Shown here: one piece after another, positions 43,601 to 57,039 of the stretch
Position numbering within the stretch: position 1 is the first letter of the stretch
Layout: each line of letters opens with the position of its first letter
DNA from: Scilla litardierei
Lineage: Eukaryota; Streptophyta; Magnoliopsida; Asparagales; Asparagaceae
Assembly: GCA_030789695.1 (NCBI GenBank)
Contig: CM061134.1
Coordinates: forward strand, 66,625,486 to 66,689,485
Direction of reading: 5' to 3'
DNA length: 64,000 nt
Notes under the pieces: model-generated
What the model saw: only the letters and a program-made list of their open reading frames with translations
Told to the model about the DNA's origin: nothing
Database searches by the model: none
Translations under genes and position numbers: made by a program

Positions 43601-45697
43601 ATAAAGTACTAAAATTATGCAGTGCATGAGTGTGTGTGTATAATATATATCTCTCTGCCCCTTTAGTATAATCAAAATGGGATAATGCTCTCTCCCATTT
43701 GAATACTCTCTCACCAATAAAAATATAGTGACTCAATATTCAAATATAGTTTACTCTCCCAAAATTGGTGATTCCCTTGACATATGAACTCTCCCCAAAA
43801 GTGGGTGTATGTGAGATGCAAAGTGTCTAAAATGATACCATATGTAAAAATTATATCACATGATGAAAAATTATACATCAAATAAAAGTTTTCTTACAAT
43901 TCTTTGCATAAGCTCCCCCTGAAATTATGAATCACAGCAATTGGGCCTTCCCCTTAAACCATGCATATACTTTGAAGTCCAAGGGGAGCTAGCTTCTAAT
44001 CCCATTATATGTAGGACCATGAAAAGTAAACAAATATCTTGTTACTCTGTTGCTTTTAGGTCCATGGGATTAGTCATAAAAATAGAGATATCACGGAATA
44101 GGAAACCAAACCCATTTGGAAACCAAACAGCAATTGTGCATTATGCATGAAACTAGAATTGTATTCATCTTTCATTTGAACAGTTCCACGCTTGGGTATC
44201 CAAACATTAACGAAACCATGTCTACTGCGATGCATCCTAGCATGATCATGTTTAGGCCTAACGTGAGTCTCACCGTAACCTATGATGAATATACAACTAG
44301 ATGGTCTCTGAGAACTAATCAAGTCATCCAGTTTTTCCTTACCCCTATTGAACATATCCAAATTCCTTTATATATCATCATACTTAGTATTAATAGTGGT
44401 CAAAGTCTTATCTAAGTCATTAAGCCTACCACAAAGATTACTAATCTCAGCACTAAGCAACCTATTTTTACTAATAAATTTTAGGTTATTCTCTTTTATC
44501 TTTTCAATATCTACATGAGGCATGCAATATATATGAATCTTCTTAAACTTATAATGCTCCCTAAGTAATCATTCATTGTTATCATGTAATATCTACACAT
44601 AACATCATCATCTACATCAAAAATATCAGCATAGGCTTAAGAATTTTCCTCATCATTATTTGCAATGCCCATGAAGCACATATACCTCCTCTCGTCGTCA
44701 TCTTCTTCTTCACTCTCACTTGAGGACTCATCAAATGAAGCATTGGATTCTCGGTCCCAAGCTGCAAATGATTTCTTCTTGGGCTTCTTTCCTTTTGATA
44801 TTTCTTTTGCTTTTCCCTTGTCCTTGCTCTTTTATAGAGGGCACTCCTTTATATCATGTCCTAGCCTATTACATCCAAACCAAATTATAATGTTAGATCA
44901 TTTTTACTTATTGAATTTAGACTTACATCGGAGGAAGTTCTTGAATTATTTCATCATGAATGCAATTTGTCCATTTTACTCTTCTTCTCATGTGCTTTCC
45001 TTCTCCGTAGTGGACTTGAGGGTGATTGACTTCTTTGTTTGCTCTTTCACTTTTCTCTCCTTTACTTGAAGCTTATATGCTAAGAGATTGCCAATAATGT
45101 CTTCCATTAAGATCCTAAAGAGGTTTTGCGATTCTTGGATAGCCGTAGCCTTTGATTCCTAGTCCGATGTGAGTGAATAAAGTATATTGCTCATTTTCTC
45201 CTTTAGTGAAATCTCCTTTCCCAAGGTCGTAAGTGTGTTGATTATTTCAGAGAAGCAGGTGTACATATCAGTAATTGTCTCTTCTTCCTTCATCATGAAA
45301 AATTCGTACTTCTACGAAAATAAAAAAACTTTAGTATCCTGAACACTAGTATTGTCTTCATGAGTTATATGGAGTGAGTGCCAAATTTGATGCACCGTAT
45401 TTGAGTGCACACTCGGTTGTACTTCATGTTATCAAGTGCACAAAACAAGGAGGTCATGGCTTTGGCATTGAGTGTCCCTTTGGTCTTCTTACTCTTGGTC
45501 CACTATGGAATTGGCTTTGTGGGCTTCACATAAGGAGTCTCCACCTTATTCCATAAGTACATATTAATTGAGCGTAGGAAGAGCATCATCCTTGACTTCC
45601 ATATTCTTTAGTTGGAGTCGATGAGCAATAATGGCCAGGAAAAATGGATGCCCCTCCTGAGTTTGAAATGGATTTGTTGACGCCATCTAATAACCTC
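43600..45697 (-). pseudogene. Element H: decayed Ty1/copia gag region
   Basis: Read leftwards from the primer site, an ATG at 45686 starts MASTNPFQTQEGHPFF. Many stops and frame changes follow. Farther on, ARTRYKGVPS, then a lysine-rich KGKSKRNIKRKE and an acidic ESSSESEEEDDDERRYMCFM, are typical of the end of copia Gag. KEKLDDLISSQRPS (about 44300) belongs to the segment behind it. A minus-strand AATTTCAGGGGGAGCTT near 43912-43928 looks like a purine tract. No protease, integrase or RT was found, so the element is heavily deleted or lacks pol. Confidence 0.65.
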
Positions 45698-45709
45698 GCT
45701 TTGATACCA
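45698..45709 (-). other. Element H primer-binding site (initiator Met tRNA type)
   Basis: The minus strand reads TGGTATCAAAGC, one base from the standard copia site, and lies two bases from the LTR. Confidence 0.75.
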
Positions 45710-45711
45710 TG

Positions 45712-46633
45712 TGTTGGAATCAAGTGGATAGAAAATAGAGTGGGGTGTGGATAGTGTCTATGAAAATTATAAAGTCATATAGTAATTCCACATAAGTTAT
45801 CAATTTGAGTTACCTAATTATAACTTAATCAACAAAGATACTTGCAATATAAGAGTAATGCAGAAGCTTAAAACAATTGTAAGTACACAATAAGCACAAA
45901 TAGATTTACAATTACAAACACACAAATTTATCAGTGTTAAGGGTAAACACATCTCAAACGAGACAGATTACAACATGTCCTTACAAGGACAAGCACGTTT
46001 AACAATGGACAACACATCTAAATAAGACAACACCTCTCTATTGAGAGAAAACACCTCACCAAATGTGAGAATGAAATACTTACAACTCTTTTACCTATAG
46101 CAAAATGTTGAAGCTCTTGTGATAATTATGCTATTGCTATAATGGATCTACAAATGATGTAGAAATGAAGCTCTTTGAGATCTAAAACTTTAGGCCAAGA
46201 CAGATTAAGAAACTTTTGAAAATTTTTGGTCAAGAAGAGGGTTTTTGTTGCTTAAAAGATTTTGGAATTTAAAACTCTTTTTCTTTTAATAAAATTGATC
46301 ATTAATATTTGTTATATCTTTAGCAACAACCTTTACAAATAATCCATAATTTTTTCCCTGCAAAATGACCAAACATCCCCTCTAATGACTATAAAAATGA
46401 ACAAAAATCCGATAATTATGGGCTAACTCAGCATTAGTAGTTTACTACTATTATTCAGTATGACTACAAACATCCTCTCTTCTTTTTTATCTTCTAGTAT
46501 GTAGCTTAGAAGTATAACTATGATTGAGCACACACACACACATCTTCATTTCAGTCATAGAAAATCATTAGATCATTTATCCTTTGACTCCAATGCATAT
46601 TCTCTCTAGAATGTGCATATTGTAATCTCAACA
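45712..46633 (-). repeat. Element H 5' LTR
   Basis: On the minus strand it starts TGTTGAGATT and ends TTCCAACA (TGTTG/CAACA ends), about 922 bp. The primer-site edge is firm. The far edge rests only on the inverted ends and on the switch to the palindrome-rich sequence. It includes a short (CA)n near 46535-46548. Confidence 0.6.
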
Positions 46634-47970
46634 GTCGACTGCTGAACATTTTACAGTCGCCTGTCTAAAACCGGTCTACTGTGTTTTTTCTACAGCCGCC
46701 TATTATGCACATACCTAATCAATTGATTTTTGGGCTTCTAAGATTTAACTCTATCAGGTGACTGATGTACGTTTCACAGGCGCCTATCCAAGAGACAGTC
46801 GACTGTGATTTGTAAATCAGTCACACGTCTATCTTCTGCCCAATGATCACCATTTGATCTGGCCAGTCAAGTGATGTTGTATTTATAGTCGCATGTCCAA
46901 AGACTAGTCGACTGTAAATGGTTCAATAGTTGACTGTCCATGATTCTTCTGCAGGACTTGCTCTCTGGAATAATTCTTATTCTAGTGCCAGTCGACTGAT
47001 GTTGCTATTATAGTCGACTGTCCTATGGCACTGTCGACTGTCGATGCTTCAACAGTTGTCTGTCTTTGAGCCTCTCTGCATACTCAACTCACTAGAAAAT
47101 GTCAGGGTTTGTGACAGTCGTCTGTAGAAGGAACTACAATCACCTGTTCGATTTACAGTCGACTGTCTTCTCTTCATCAGTTGCATGTCCTATATTTCCA
47201 GACTTTTTTGAGACTTTCTCAACTTACCCAGATTACGACCAGTCGCCTGTAGAAGGATTTACATGCGCATGTTGGTTTAACAGTCGACTGTCTACTCCTC
47301 ATCAGTCGACTGTCCACGTGGTAAGTTACCGTTTGAATTCTCACCTATCCTCTGAAACAGTGCAGCAGTCCATTGTGTTTTGTTCAACAGTCGACTGTCG
47401 CGTGTGCAGATTCTATCCGTTGGCTGTTTCTTAACGGATTTCAAAGGGGCTTTTGGAGATTTTGTTTGAGGGTGTTAGGGAAACTATAAAGGCGGCCTCT
47501 GCTGTTCCATTGAGAGGTTACTTACTTGCTTATTCATTCAAGCTTTCATTCTACAAAGATCACAGCTCTCAAAATTCTAAAGCCCTAGAATTCCTAGCCC
47601 TAGAATTTCTATCTTTAATCTCTTGCTCTCCAACCGAGAAACCAAAGAGAAATATTCTAGGCATTTGGTGCAGTCAAGAGAAAGGGCTTTCCTCTCTTCC
47701 AAGAGAGTCATTCAACACACAACACACTCTCCTTCAAGTTCTACTTCAAGGCATATGTGATTGTAAGTGTTGTTTATTTCATATTTTATAACTCTCGTTA
47801 TTTGATTTACTCTCGGGTTGTGAGAGTGGTGTTGCTTGCTTCCAAGGTGTGGGAGTCAAGGACATCGAGTGTATTTCGATTTCACTTGTAGGGTTGCTAC
47901 AAGTGGGCTTTTAAGGAAACCTCAATTTAGGGTTCTAACTTGAGTATCCGGTTGTAACCGGGTGGAAGGG
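46634..47970 (+). repeat. Element I: plus-strand copia-type LTR fragment
   Basis: This is U3 with about fifteen CAGTCGACTG-like units (46634-47402), a TATA box TATAAA at 47485-47490, and a leader-like sequence to 47970, where E cuts it. The beginning may be lost at the H edge. The orientation follows from the order of palindromes, TATA box and leader. I found no second copy, so the LTR call is by resemblance. Confidence 0.5.
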
Positions 47971-49802
47971 TTATCACGCCCCGGATACACGTCTCGGAGC
48001 GGCGACGATCGTAGTCTTACCGCAAGTGCACGGTGTAGCGACGAGCGGGTATCGAACACAGTGAGGCCTAATAACAGTGTCTTCTTCAATCACCTGGCTA
48101 TAGGAAAAGTCTGGAAATGTTCGCAAATATGCGGTCACAGTCGTTCAAATGTATAAAAGAAATAACAAATTAATAAAGACGCTTAGGGGATAGGGAATCC
48201 GCGCTACTTGCCGTATCTCATCATTTGTGACCCGTAGGTTTCACAATAGCTAGACTTGGAAATTGGGTGAACTAGTTGCAACTAAATGTGGAACCAAGCT
48301 CACGCTCTCGCGCTATTGCCAGTCTATAGCAAACCTAGGGTAGGGTCCAATCTCTTGCAAACCCTAACCTAGGCAAACTAGCGTGAAGAACAACATCATC
48401 GTTCAATCGTATCTCGAGCCCACTCTCGTGCAAACTCGAGCTACGACCTAGGTTGGGATAGTTCCTACCCGTCCAATCTCTTGCAAACGGGTATTGGTAT
48501 AGAATTGCAATCGAAAACCCTAGTTTCGGCCCAATCTCTTGCAAACCGATTACGGAGAAATTCAATTGCAACCCAATTCGAATATCTAGAGCTTCCTTTC
48601 GAATTGGGTTCCAATCTCTTGCAAATCCCAATCGGTATGAATCCCTAGCTATTCGTTTTATAGCGATCCCAAACTAACCCTAATCAATCCTAGCAATAGT
48701 TTCACCAATTCATCACAAATTCGAAATTGGGCTCGTAGGGTTCATCCCTACACCCTAAGACGATGAACTACTCACAATTCATAATAGAATGCAATAGAAA
48801 TTCACAAGTTAAATGAATGGAATTCATAGCAATATTCAAAATATCAATAAAAATGGAGTTTTTGAGGGAGAGAGATACAAACCAATGAAGAACAAGATAG
48901 CATCCAACAAAATCTCACTTTTCTCTCCTCCCTTAAAGCTCAATCTAATCCCTAAAAGGTTTTATCTAAAAAGGCTGCAAAAGTTCTGAAAAAGGCTCTC
49001 TAAACTAGGTTAAAAACTGGGGTTAAATACCCCCCCAAAATCGCCCAAAAAAACCCTGACAAAAATGCCCCTGCGCAGCCTCAAATCCGCAGTTTACGCT
49101 TCAGGCAGCGCGGCTCACTCGGCCGAGTGATAAATGTCACTCGGCCGAGTGAAGAACCATGTACAGAAACAGAGAGTTGGGGGTCTCGGGGGTCGTCTCC
49201 TCGGAGGTCACTCGGGCGGACGACCTTTAGTCACTCGGGCGGACGTCGGTTGTCACTCGGGCGGACCGTCTTTCTCCACTCGGCCGAGTCAGTCATCGGG
49301 ACTGTACAGATGAAAAACAAAGAGTTCGGCATCTTTTGTTGCTGTCGTCTTGGCTCCACTCGGGTGAGGGGTGACTCAGTGCTCGGCCGAGTGGCATGGT
49401 GATGCTCGGCCGAGTGCACACTGATATTGCTCTGTTGCGTGTCCGATCTGGCCGGCCGAGCGGGCTTTCTATGGTCGGCCGAGTGACTCCTTCACTCGGC
49501 CGAGTGAAGTGCTCAAAGTGCCCAAACTTCATATTGTCGCCTCTTCATCACTCCTACGACATTCTTTCTCCTTCCACTCCTCTCCAATAGCAAAATACCC
49601 CCCCAAGAGAGTCGTCGGTGACACTCCGGAGTGGGTGCATCTCAGAATCACTCCAAATCGCTCCAAATCTCCTGAAATACGACAAAAACAACAAATCGTG
49701 AAAAGCATCGCAATATTGCCAAATCAACGTGAAAAACATGATTTGAGCGATCTAAATGGCATGCAAACATACAGAAAAAAGGTGTAAAATACGGAGTGAT
49801 CA
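47971..49802 (-). repeat. Element E 3' LTR
   Basis: It is 1832 bp long and collinear in reverse with the C LTR. Constant-loop hairpins are at 48334-48640, and CTCGGCCGAG palindromes plus some CTCGGGCGGAC variants at about 49118-49505. Confidence 0.88.
48334..48640 (-). other. Constant-loop hairpin array in the E LTR
   Basis: The loop complement TCCAATCTCTTGCAAA recurs with arms CCTAGGGTAGGG/CCCTAACCTAGG, CTCGAG/CTCGAG, TACCCG/CGGGTA, a TCGG/CCGA stem and ATTGGG/CCCAAT. Where C has TATTCG/CGAATA, E has TACCCG/CGGGTA; both sides changed. Confidence 0.7.
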
Positions 49803-49805
49803 AAA

Positions 49806-49841
49806 TCCCCCAAGCTTACCTCTTACTCGTCCTCGAGGAAG
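49806..49841 (-). other. Hairpin plus 3' polypurine tract (E, site 2)
   Basis: On the minus strand CTTCCTCG-AGGA-CGAGTAAG is followed by 5 nt and AGCTTGGGGGA. Confidence 0.78.
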
Positions 49842-50547
49842 ATAAGTAAAAAGCGAACCCGGTGGATAAAGATAAAGAAAATGGCGGAAAAGCGGAAAGC
49901 GGAAAACGAAAAACGAAAAACGAAATAGAAAACGAATAGGGAAGTGGCTAGATCATTTTCTCAGGACGTGGGTTTTGCTTACTCATATAGCATGCATCGA
50001 ATGTAAAACACATGTCAAAGACTTTTAGTTTGATATCATAGTATAATGGTGCATTTGACATAGAAAACACAAGAATATCAATATAGCATGAAAAATGGAA
50101 TAATTCTAAGATTAACGTCGTCTGAGGCATCTAAAGCGGTATACAACATCGTAGATCACACACTTTTCAATTGAATGCTTTCTATAAGGAGTATAAGAGA
50201 TATCACATGATAGAGTAGAAAGAATAGAAAAAGTGTGGTTTTCATGAAATGAATGCTAAGCGTAGATTTCTGGACTTCGTAAAACTTTAGCGATCTCACC
50301 GAGTATAAAATATTACTTAGCCTAGGTTGCCATGCACCGTCAAGTAGTCACTCTCTCACACATCATTGGATTCTCTCCCCCAAGCTTATCTATAAGCGTG
50401 GTGGCATATATAAAACGACATTTACATCCCCATTTTTATGAAGCTCCAAAAGTCAAAAATAAAACAAAAGAGGGAAGAAAGAGACAAAGTATATGAGATG
50501 GGATCGTTTTCGAACTACTTTTCTCTTTTCTTTTCTTATTCTCAAAT
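49842..50547 (-). other. Element E 3' UTR, part left of G
   Basis: Non-coding. It contains a polypurine-like motif at 50376-50386 (minus strand) and the start of the purine/A-rich block near 50440-50545, where G inserted. Confidence 0.6.
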
Positions 50548-50729
50548 TGTTGAAGGAATTTGGAAAAGAAGTGAAGATAATCACCAAATTAGGAGTAGCC
50601 ATGGCACAAGTCATGGCTCTCTATATATTCATATGAATTATAAGTCCAAGGAACTCCCCACTAACTTAGTGGGGAGTAAATGGTGAGATGTTGAGGGGGG
50701 AGGCCAAAGGCCTCCCTCAACTCACAACA
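50548..50729 (-). repeat. Element G 3' LTR
   Basis: It is 182 bp long and nearly identical to 57040-57222. Confidence 0.93.
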
Positions 50730-50739
50730 CTCCCCCTCA

Positions 50740-51930
50740 TCTCTCCATTATCTTGGGTTAAGCATATGAATACTTTAGGATTCGTTATGCAAATGAGGTG
50801 GATACTTTTGGATCCAGAGCCACTGTGGTTGCCTCGTTAAAACCTTATCTATGGAAAACCCAGTGGGAAAAACCAGGCAGCTTAAGGGAAAAGAGTACAA
50901 CTATCGAGGGACTCTTGCTGATCTGTACGAGCTTCAGGCTTACAAATCTCCTAGTATCTATACAATCATCTCCTATTCGTCTATACATCCATCATGTTCT
51001 GAAAGAAAATACAATCATCACTCTTCTTATACAAGTTTCACTCATCTAGCGCTATAGTAAAGCAGTGGCGTTCTGGAGTGGAATGCTCTTCGAAGTTGGT
51101 AGATGACGCCACTAAAGTATTCAATGAATCAGTCTTCAGTGTGTCTGCAAGGTACTGCTGGACTTGGCTGAGCGTTTTCAATACTTGCTTCTTGGATGAT
51201 GAGCTTCTCAGAAGATGTAGACATTGGAGGATGATGTGTAGATATTTAGGAGGTGGCCGGCCAATTGTGTTGTAGTCATCGCGATGATCTTTAAACCTGC
51301 ATATGCGATATATATTCCTTGACCCTTGGAAGTTCGCAGAAGCAGCTTATCCTTGGTCCAGTGTTGCTCTCCAGGGCAACATTGTATCTGGTTAACAACT
51401 TTACTGGAGACGTTCTATCAAAGATACGTGCAGTTGGCCAGATAAATAAGTGTAAAAAGTACACTAGAGCTAGGCTCTTCGGGACCTAGGATGTCCTCCC
51501 CCTCTTCTAGCTACTGGAAGGTGTTATACATAAGTATCTATTTTTAATAGGATGCAAGTGGACATCATTCTTCATAAACTACAGGTGTATGAAGGATATT
51601 AAAGGGTTCCACCCCGAAGGGGTTAAATATATAAGCCGAGATAATACCTTATTATAACTAGGTTTTTCATTTCCAAGGTATGCTTAAAGCTATCTGATAT
51701 CTCAATGGTCTCTGCAGGAGATCCTATTTGCTTTAAGTCGACTACATGTAGGGCGAATATCACAAATCCTGTCAACGATCTTTTGAAAAAGATACAAGGG
51801 CAGAATATTGCTTAAGATCAACTAATGATCTTTGTAGCCTTTATGGAGAAGACGTTTCTACGTCTCTCTTTCATCTCTGGGGGTAGAGTATACCCTTCTG
51901 GAAGTTTTATATAGATCTTTATATCTATAT

Positions 51931-52024
<94 letters not shown>

Positions 52025-53890
52025 TCACAACGTCCATGAGCTGCATGTATAGGCTTTTTCAGAGTAGTTTAGGCTTAGTAGGAAAATGATCACATTTCCT
52101 TCATTTAAATTTCTTTATGAAATCCGAATTATATTCCACAGGTTTTTACACATTCAGGTGTATGGACTACTGGTCCAAAGACTTTGCTTTTCAAGAGTGA
52201 GTCCAGCTCTACTCTTATTGCCTCGTCCCACTTTGGCCAATCTATGCGTTTACGCTATAGAAAAGTGGGTAGACGTCATCGTCATATTCAGCGACGTGAA
52301 CAGCAATAGCGAAAGCAAAACCGTCGTCGACGACTGTGCTATATCTGACCAGTACCTCTCCAGTACGTACGTAATATAATGATGTTTCTCATATAGTTTC
52401 CTCTGCAGAGAAAATAGGAGGGGAGAGGTTGCTGGTCTGAGCTCAGCATCCTGTGGTTGGATCATTTTGATATATCCAGGAATCTTCCTATTATGAGGAA
52501 TTATATAGTTTGAACCTGGCAGGCGTCCTCTTTTCAATTGAGGTACAGCCAATTCTGCTGCTGGTGGATTGCATCCATCTTTGGGAATGTCAATCCTAGC
52601 TGGCGTGTTGGCAGCAGGGACGTGTGAACGAACAATCTTCTGGTTGTCCGCAAATTTATCCGTCAATTGATGTACTTTAGTCTAAATGTGAAGGATCTTC
52701 TGGATCTTAACTTCACAAAGAAAAAATATGCGGATCATAACGAGATGTGGACTTTTGTATCCCATGATATGGTCTCAGAAGCTTCAGGCTTCTTTAGACT
52801 GTGTGCCTATTTCAATGAGATTTTGCTCATTAAATTCACATTTATCAAGACTTGGTGGTAAACCATAAGCAAGCAGCATCAGCAATAAGATATGGCAACA
52901 AGCGAGCCGTATCGTGATAAGCGATGCGGAATGCAGTGTGATGGTCCCAAAACATCAACAGGCAACTGCGATTTTACAATGGACGTGAAATCCATTGGAG
53001 TCTCTTTACCAGAGACTCTTCTAACCCGTTATGAGTTTGAACATGCTGCAGGATGTTCAATTTTAATGCCAGTTGCTTGGCAGAAGTCTTGAATGATATG
53101 TGTAGTAAATTCACCCACATTATAAGCTTTTGAGAAAGCTAGATTGCGAGTGAATATAAAGGCACAGATAAGACCATCTAGTAGATGCATATATCAGTAC
53201 AGTAATGAAGTACCAAAAATGGGCCATTTACGGGGTGAATAGGCCCGCAAAAGGTCACCAAGTATCTCTCAATGAAGCCAGGAGACTCAAACCCCACTTT
53301 CAGGAGGGAATGTCTCTCTATTATTTATCCTTATGACAAAGGGGGACAAGGAAACTTAACCTTTTGAAGAATCTTCGGGTTCTCCAATGGATTCATTTGA
53401 TGATGCGTCCATCATCGCTGATCCAGGATGACCAAGTCCTTTTTGCCAGAGTTAAAAACTATGGCAAAGAAAGGCACTTCTGGTGCTCAGTCGAGTTGGC
53501 TTTCTATAGGAAGAATATCTGTAAATTATAGGGGCCCGACGGGGGTCCAATGAACTCGTAAGTAGATGGTCTTCTGGCCATTCTCTTGATGAGTTACAAA
53601 TTGATATTCAATATATATTAGCCACAATTTTCAAGTTATTTTCTTTAAAAGAAATATCCTTGAAAATTGGAGATTTCCTATATGTTTAAGAGGAGAATTT
53701 GCATCTTATAGTCTCGTTGTATGTGGGAGCAATATCAATGCTACACCAGTGCAACGAGGCACTATCCACAATATACCATACTTCATCTATAGTAAAACGA
53801 AATTTTATTTAAGTCAATGAAAAAGACATAAAAGTTCGTACTTAAGCAAATTAAATATGAAGCAACATTGAATTTTAAATGCATAGATAA
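50740..53890 (-). pseudogene. Element G pol (decayed)
   Basis: Pieces of copia pol are readable on the minus strand. A segment before RT has SHVPAANTPARIDIP and LKRGRLPGSNYIIP (52500-52640). The RT start, DWPKWEEAIRVELDSL-like with VFGPVVHTPE, follows near 52150-52260 in another frame. Stops and frame changes are frequent, and the integrase core and RNase H could not be confirmed. An (AT)n array interrupts it. Confidence 0.6.
51935..52020. repeat. (AT)n microsatellite
   Basis: About 43 AT units lie inside the pol region of G. The frame through it is an artefact. Confidence 0.97.
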
Positions 53891-53900
53891 AAGATGAAGC

Positions 53901-54864
53901 TTAATCGAGCAGGTCGTCGTTATCGAAGTCTTTTGCAGTGAAAATCATTGGTGGCTGAACAACCACCAAGTTTGTTTCAGGCAGAGACTTCTGGCTCGCC
54001 TGATATAGTTTCTGGAGGTGGCGATGAGTGTGGCAGATTCTAGACCAATGGCCAATCATGCCGCATCTATGGCATTTATCCACCCAGTTCTTCTTAGGAA
54101 GTGACACTTGGTTAGTGTTCTTTTGCTTCCATATGAAGTTAATCTTTCCTGTATTTTTGTCGTTGGATGGGGATGCTGCTCCTCATCCATTCTTCATCAC
54201 AGCTTTCCCTTTGTTATTATTAGTCTTCTTCTTATTTTTCCACTTCTGGGGAGAAACGTGGTGGGCTTCAGGGATAGGTGCAGTGCCAGCTGGACGTAAA
54301 TTATGAGTGGCTAACAGTAAATCTCGATTCTACTCTACCCTAAGTAGGCATGAGATCAGATCAGAGAATTTCGAGAAGTTACGTTCACGATACTGCTGCA
54401 TGAGGATTGCATCTTTCTCGTGAAACGAGGTAAATGTCTTTTCCAACATGCGTTGTTCTGCCACTTTTTACCGCACAACTTCAGGCGTGAGGTGATATTA
54501 TGAAGTGCAGAATTATACTCAGTGACGGACTTATAGTCCTGAAGTCTGAGGTTTTCCCACTCATAACTGGCACACAGTAATATTACATCAATTTGATGTT
54601 TATACCGTGTTCCAGTGCTGTCCACAGCTCCATTGGGTCCTCTACCGTTAGGTATTCGGCCTTTAAGGTCCGATCTATATGTCTCCTAATATAGATAATG
54701 GCTGTCGCCTTATCTGCATCAGAGACGGTGGTAGGAGTTCTGCTAGATGATTGTGCCGCTTCTGGGGCCTTACTAGCAGAAGCATCGGCCGCTGTTGGGA
54801 CCGATGAAGGAGCCAAAATTGAGCCAAGGAGGGCCATCGAATGCAAGTGGAACTTCAGGTCCAC
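53901..54864 (-). pseudogene. Element G gag (broken)
   Basis: The product is a copia Gag polyprotein. It starts at 54864 (MDLKFHLHSMALLGS) and has IYIRRHIDRTLKAEYL and EDPMELWTALEH. A frame change near 54600 is followed by YEWENLRLQDYKSVTEYNSA and, after another, by the zinc knuckle CHRCGMIGHWSRIC near 54060 (C-x2-C-x4-H-x4-C). The C-terminal part is acidic (DFDNDDLLD) and ends at 53901. Confidence 0.8.
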
Positions 54865-57039
54865 TCACCAACTCAGGTAATTATTTCCTGCAGTAACAAG
54901 AACTTCGAAATCGATACTTGCCAATTTTGCCATTTATCTATGCAATTTTAAAATTAGCATGAATTAATTAAAGTGTAAATTCATGCATAAACAATAAAAT
55001 AAGTAAAATGTGGGGATCGGCCAGATACCCAAAAACGTTCAGAGTCCATAGTCCGATATACAGTTCATAAAGAGAAATACAAGTTGGAAACCCAGAATGG
55101 GTCCCTATATTTTCCAATTTTGGCCTCCGTCTTCATTTGTCGGTACATCGGTCTTAGGCATAAATACATATAATCCTCACTTACAAATTCTCTCAAAAAG
55201 AAAATAAAATTGCAAGGAATATAAAGGGTATCAAATTGGCCGATCCCAAAAATCACATTTTAGCTTATATAAATATCCACGAAGTTTATAAATGCCACAG
55301 GCACAAAAGAAACAACCACGCATGTATATAACACAGTCATATATTAAATGGAAAAATAGGCTATAAAATATAATAATCTCTCGGACCACGGGGAGACGTC
55401 ATACACCGTTAAGTTAGTTGACTAACGGCAGAGCGGTCGCAGGATCCTTAAGATGATTATATTTTGAAAAATCCTAATATTCCATAAATTAATAATAATG
55501 CAAGCGTGTTTTAATTTTAGCAATATGAAAGACTGGGCGACAGGCCCATAACAAGGAATGAAAATAAATAAATAATTTGAATGGGGCTGCAGGCCCATAA
55601 ATATTAATCATTTTAATATATTATTAACATTTGGGCTGCAGGCCCATTTGCCAAAAATAAACAAATTAATTATTGCAATTGAATTAAATTGGCTTCAGGC
55701 CCAATAAGTCAAATTAAAATATTGTTAATATTTGGGCTTCAGGCCCGGTTTCAAAATTCTAATTGACACATTAAAAATTGCAAGGATTTAGTGGGCTTCA
55801 GGCCCAATGGCAAAATATTAATTAATTTGTTAAGTTTGCAATATGATTAACTGGGCTTCTACCCATTTTTAGTACTCAAAAGTAATTGTTAATCTAAATG
55901 GGGCTGCTGGCCCATAAAATTTATTTTCATTTATAAACTGGGCTTCAGGCCCAAATTAGAACACAAAATTAATTATTATTCTGATTAGCTAATGAAAATA
56001 ATTTCAATTAGCTATTTAAATTATCTGGGCTTCTGGCCCAAATAACCAGACAAAATGAATTAATTTTTATGTAGTAGGCTTCAGGCCTAATAAACAGCCC
56101 AACAAATTTACTGTTCTACAATATCATCTTTAAATTAGCATGTTGTACCCAGATAGCAATATCTGAACTCTGTCTGCATGCACTAGTTGTTACATCGAAA
56201 GATCTCTGATCACAAGTGCTTTAGTTTCCTTGTGTGTTTACAACATTTATTTAAAGAGACAATTCCACATAATAATCATAATAGAATCAGATATTACAAT
56301 AAGTTCCCAAGAATGAAAACCTATCATAAACAGGGCTAATCTGCTTGCTAGGCATTATAAAGCTTGCAAATTTTACCTTATAATAGATCGGAAAGTCAGA
56401 GTTAGGCAGTGGAATAGACACGTGGTATTTTTATGAATTGACACACCTCATGTGGAGACTCCATCTTTCGTTCTCAGAAAATATTGAAGTTTGTGATTTT
56501 CCCGGTGTTCAAATTGTAAAAATATCGTTTATTATGTCATTGTTGATCAAATCATAAGAATGCAGCATCACAGGCCACTTTCATGTTTCCTTTTCATAGT
56601 AGTTTGTCATTTTTGTGTGTGCTAATATCTAAGAATCACAAATTTTTTTCCATACTTGCATAGAAAATTGAACATGGCTATTTCTGATCTGTGAGTCTTT
56701 GCATCTCGAAACTTTGAGCAATGCTACCACCGATTTTTTTAATGATTATCAAATTGCCATATATTTATACATGCCTATAGAATAAGCTATGGAAAATAAT
56801 AGTTATCAATATATTGTAATTTTCTACGGGTTCAAAAGAGTTTACCTCTAGATCAAAGATCTAGGGACGATTGTAAAAGATACGATCCGTAGAAAGAAAA
56901 ATCCACGCTCCTAATACGCCAAAAAGGATCGTCGCAACGGTTCGCCGCAACAATAGATTCCTTCGTGCGTAGGTGTTTAATTTTTGAGGGGAGACGGGAT
57001 GAAAAGCTCAAGAGATGAGAGCTTTACGTGCTGATAACG
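54865..57039 (-). other. Long leader of element G with GGGCTTCAGGCCC array
   Basis: About 2.2 kb of non-coding sequence separates the 5' LTR from gag. Beside the LTR the minus strand reads ACGTTATCAGCACG, the usual place of the primer site in this copia type. Eleven TGGGC-(about 5 nt)-GCCCA units lie at 55534-56090. Confidence 0.65.
55534..56090. repeat. Array of TGGGCTTCAGGCCCA-like inverted units
   Basis: Units occur at about 55534, 55582, 55632, 55689, 55732, 55792, 55851, 55909, 55939, 56026 and 56075, mostly 45-60 bp apart in AT-rich sequence. Each has TGGGC(C/T) in both directions, like the plant site II motif TGGGCY. Confidence 0.75.

Noticed and set aside
51858..52046. Frame coding a Tyr-Ile repeat
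   Set aside because: Translation of an (AT)n microsatellite.
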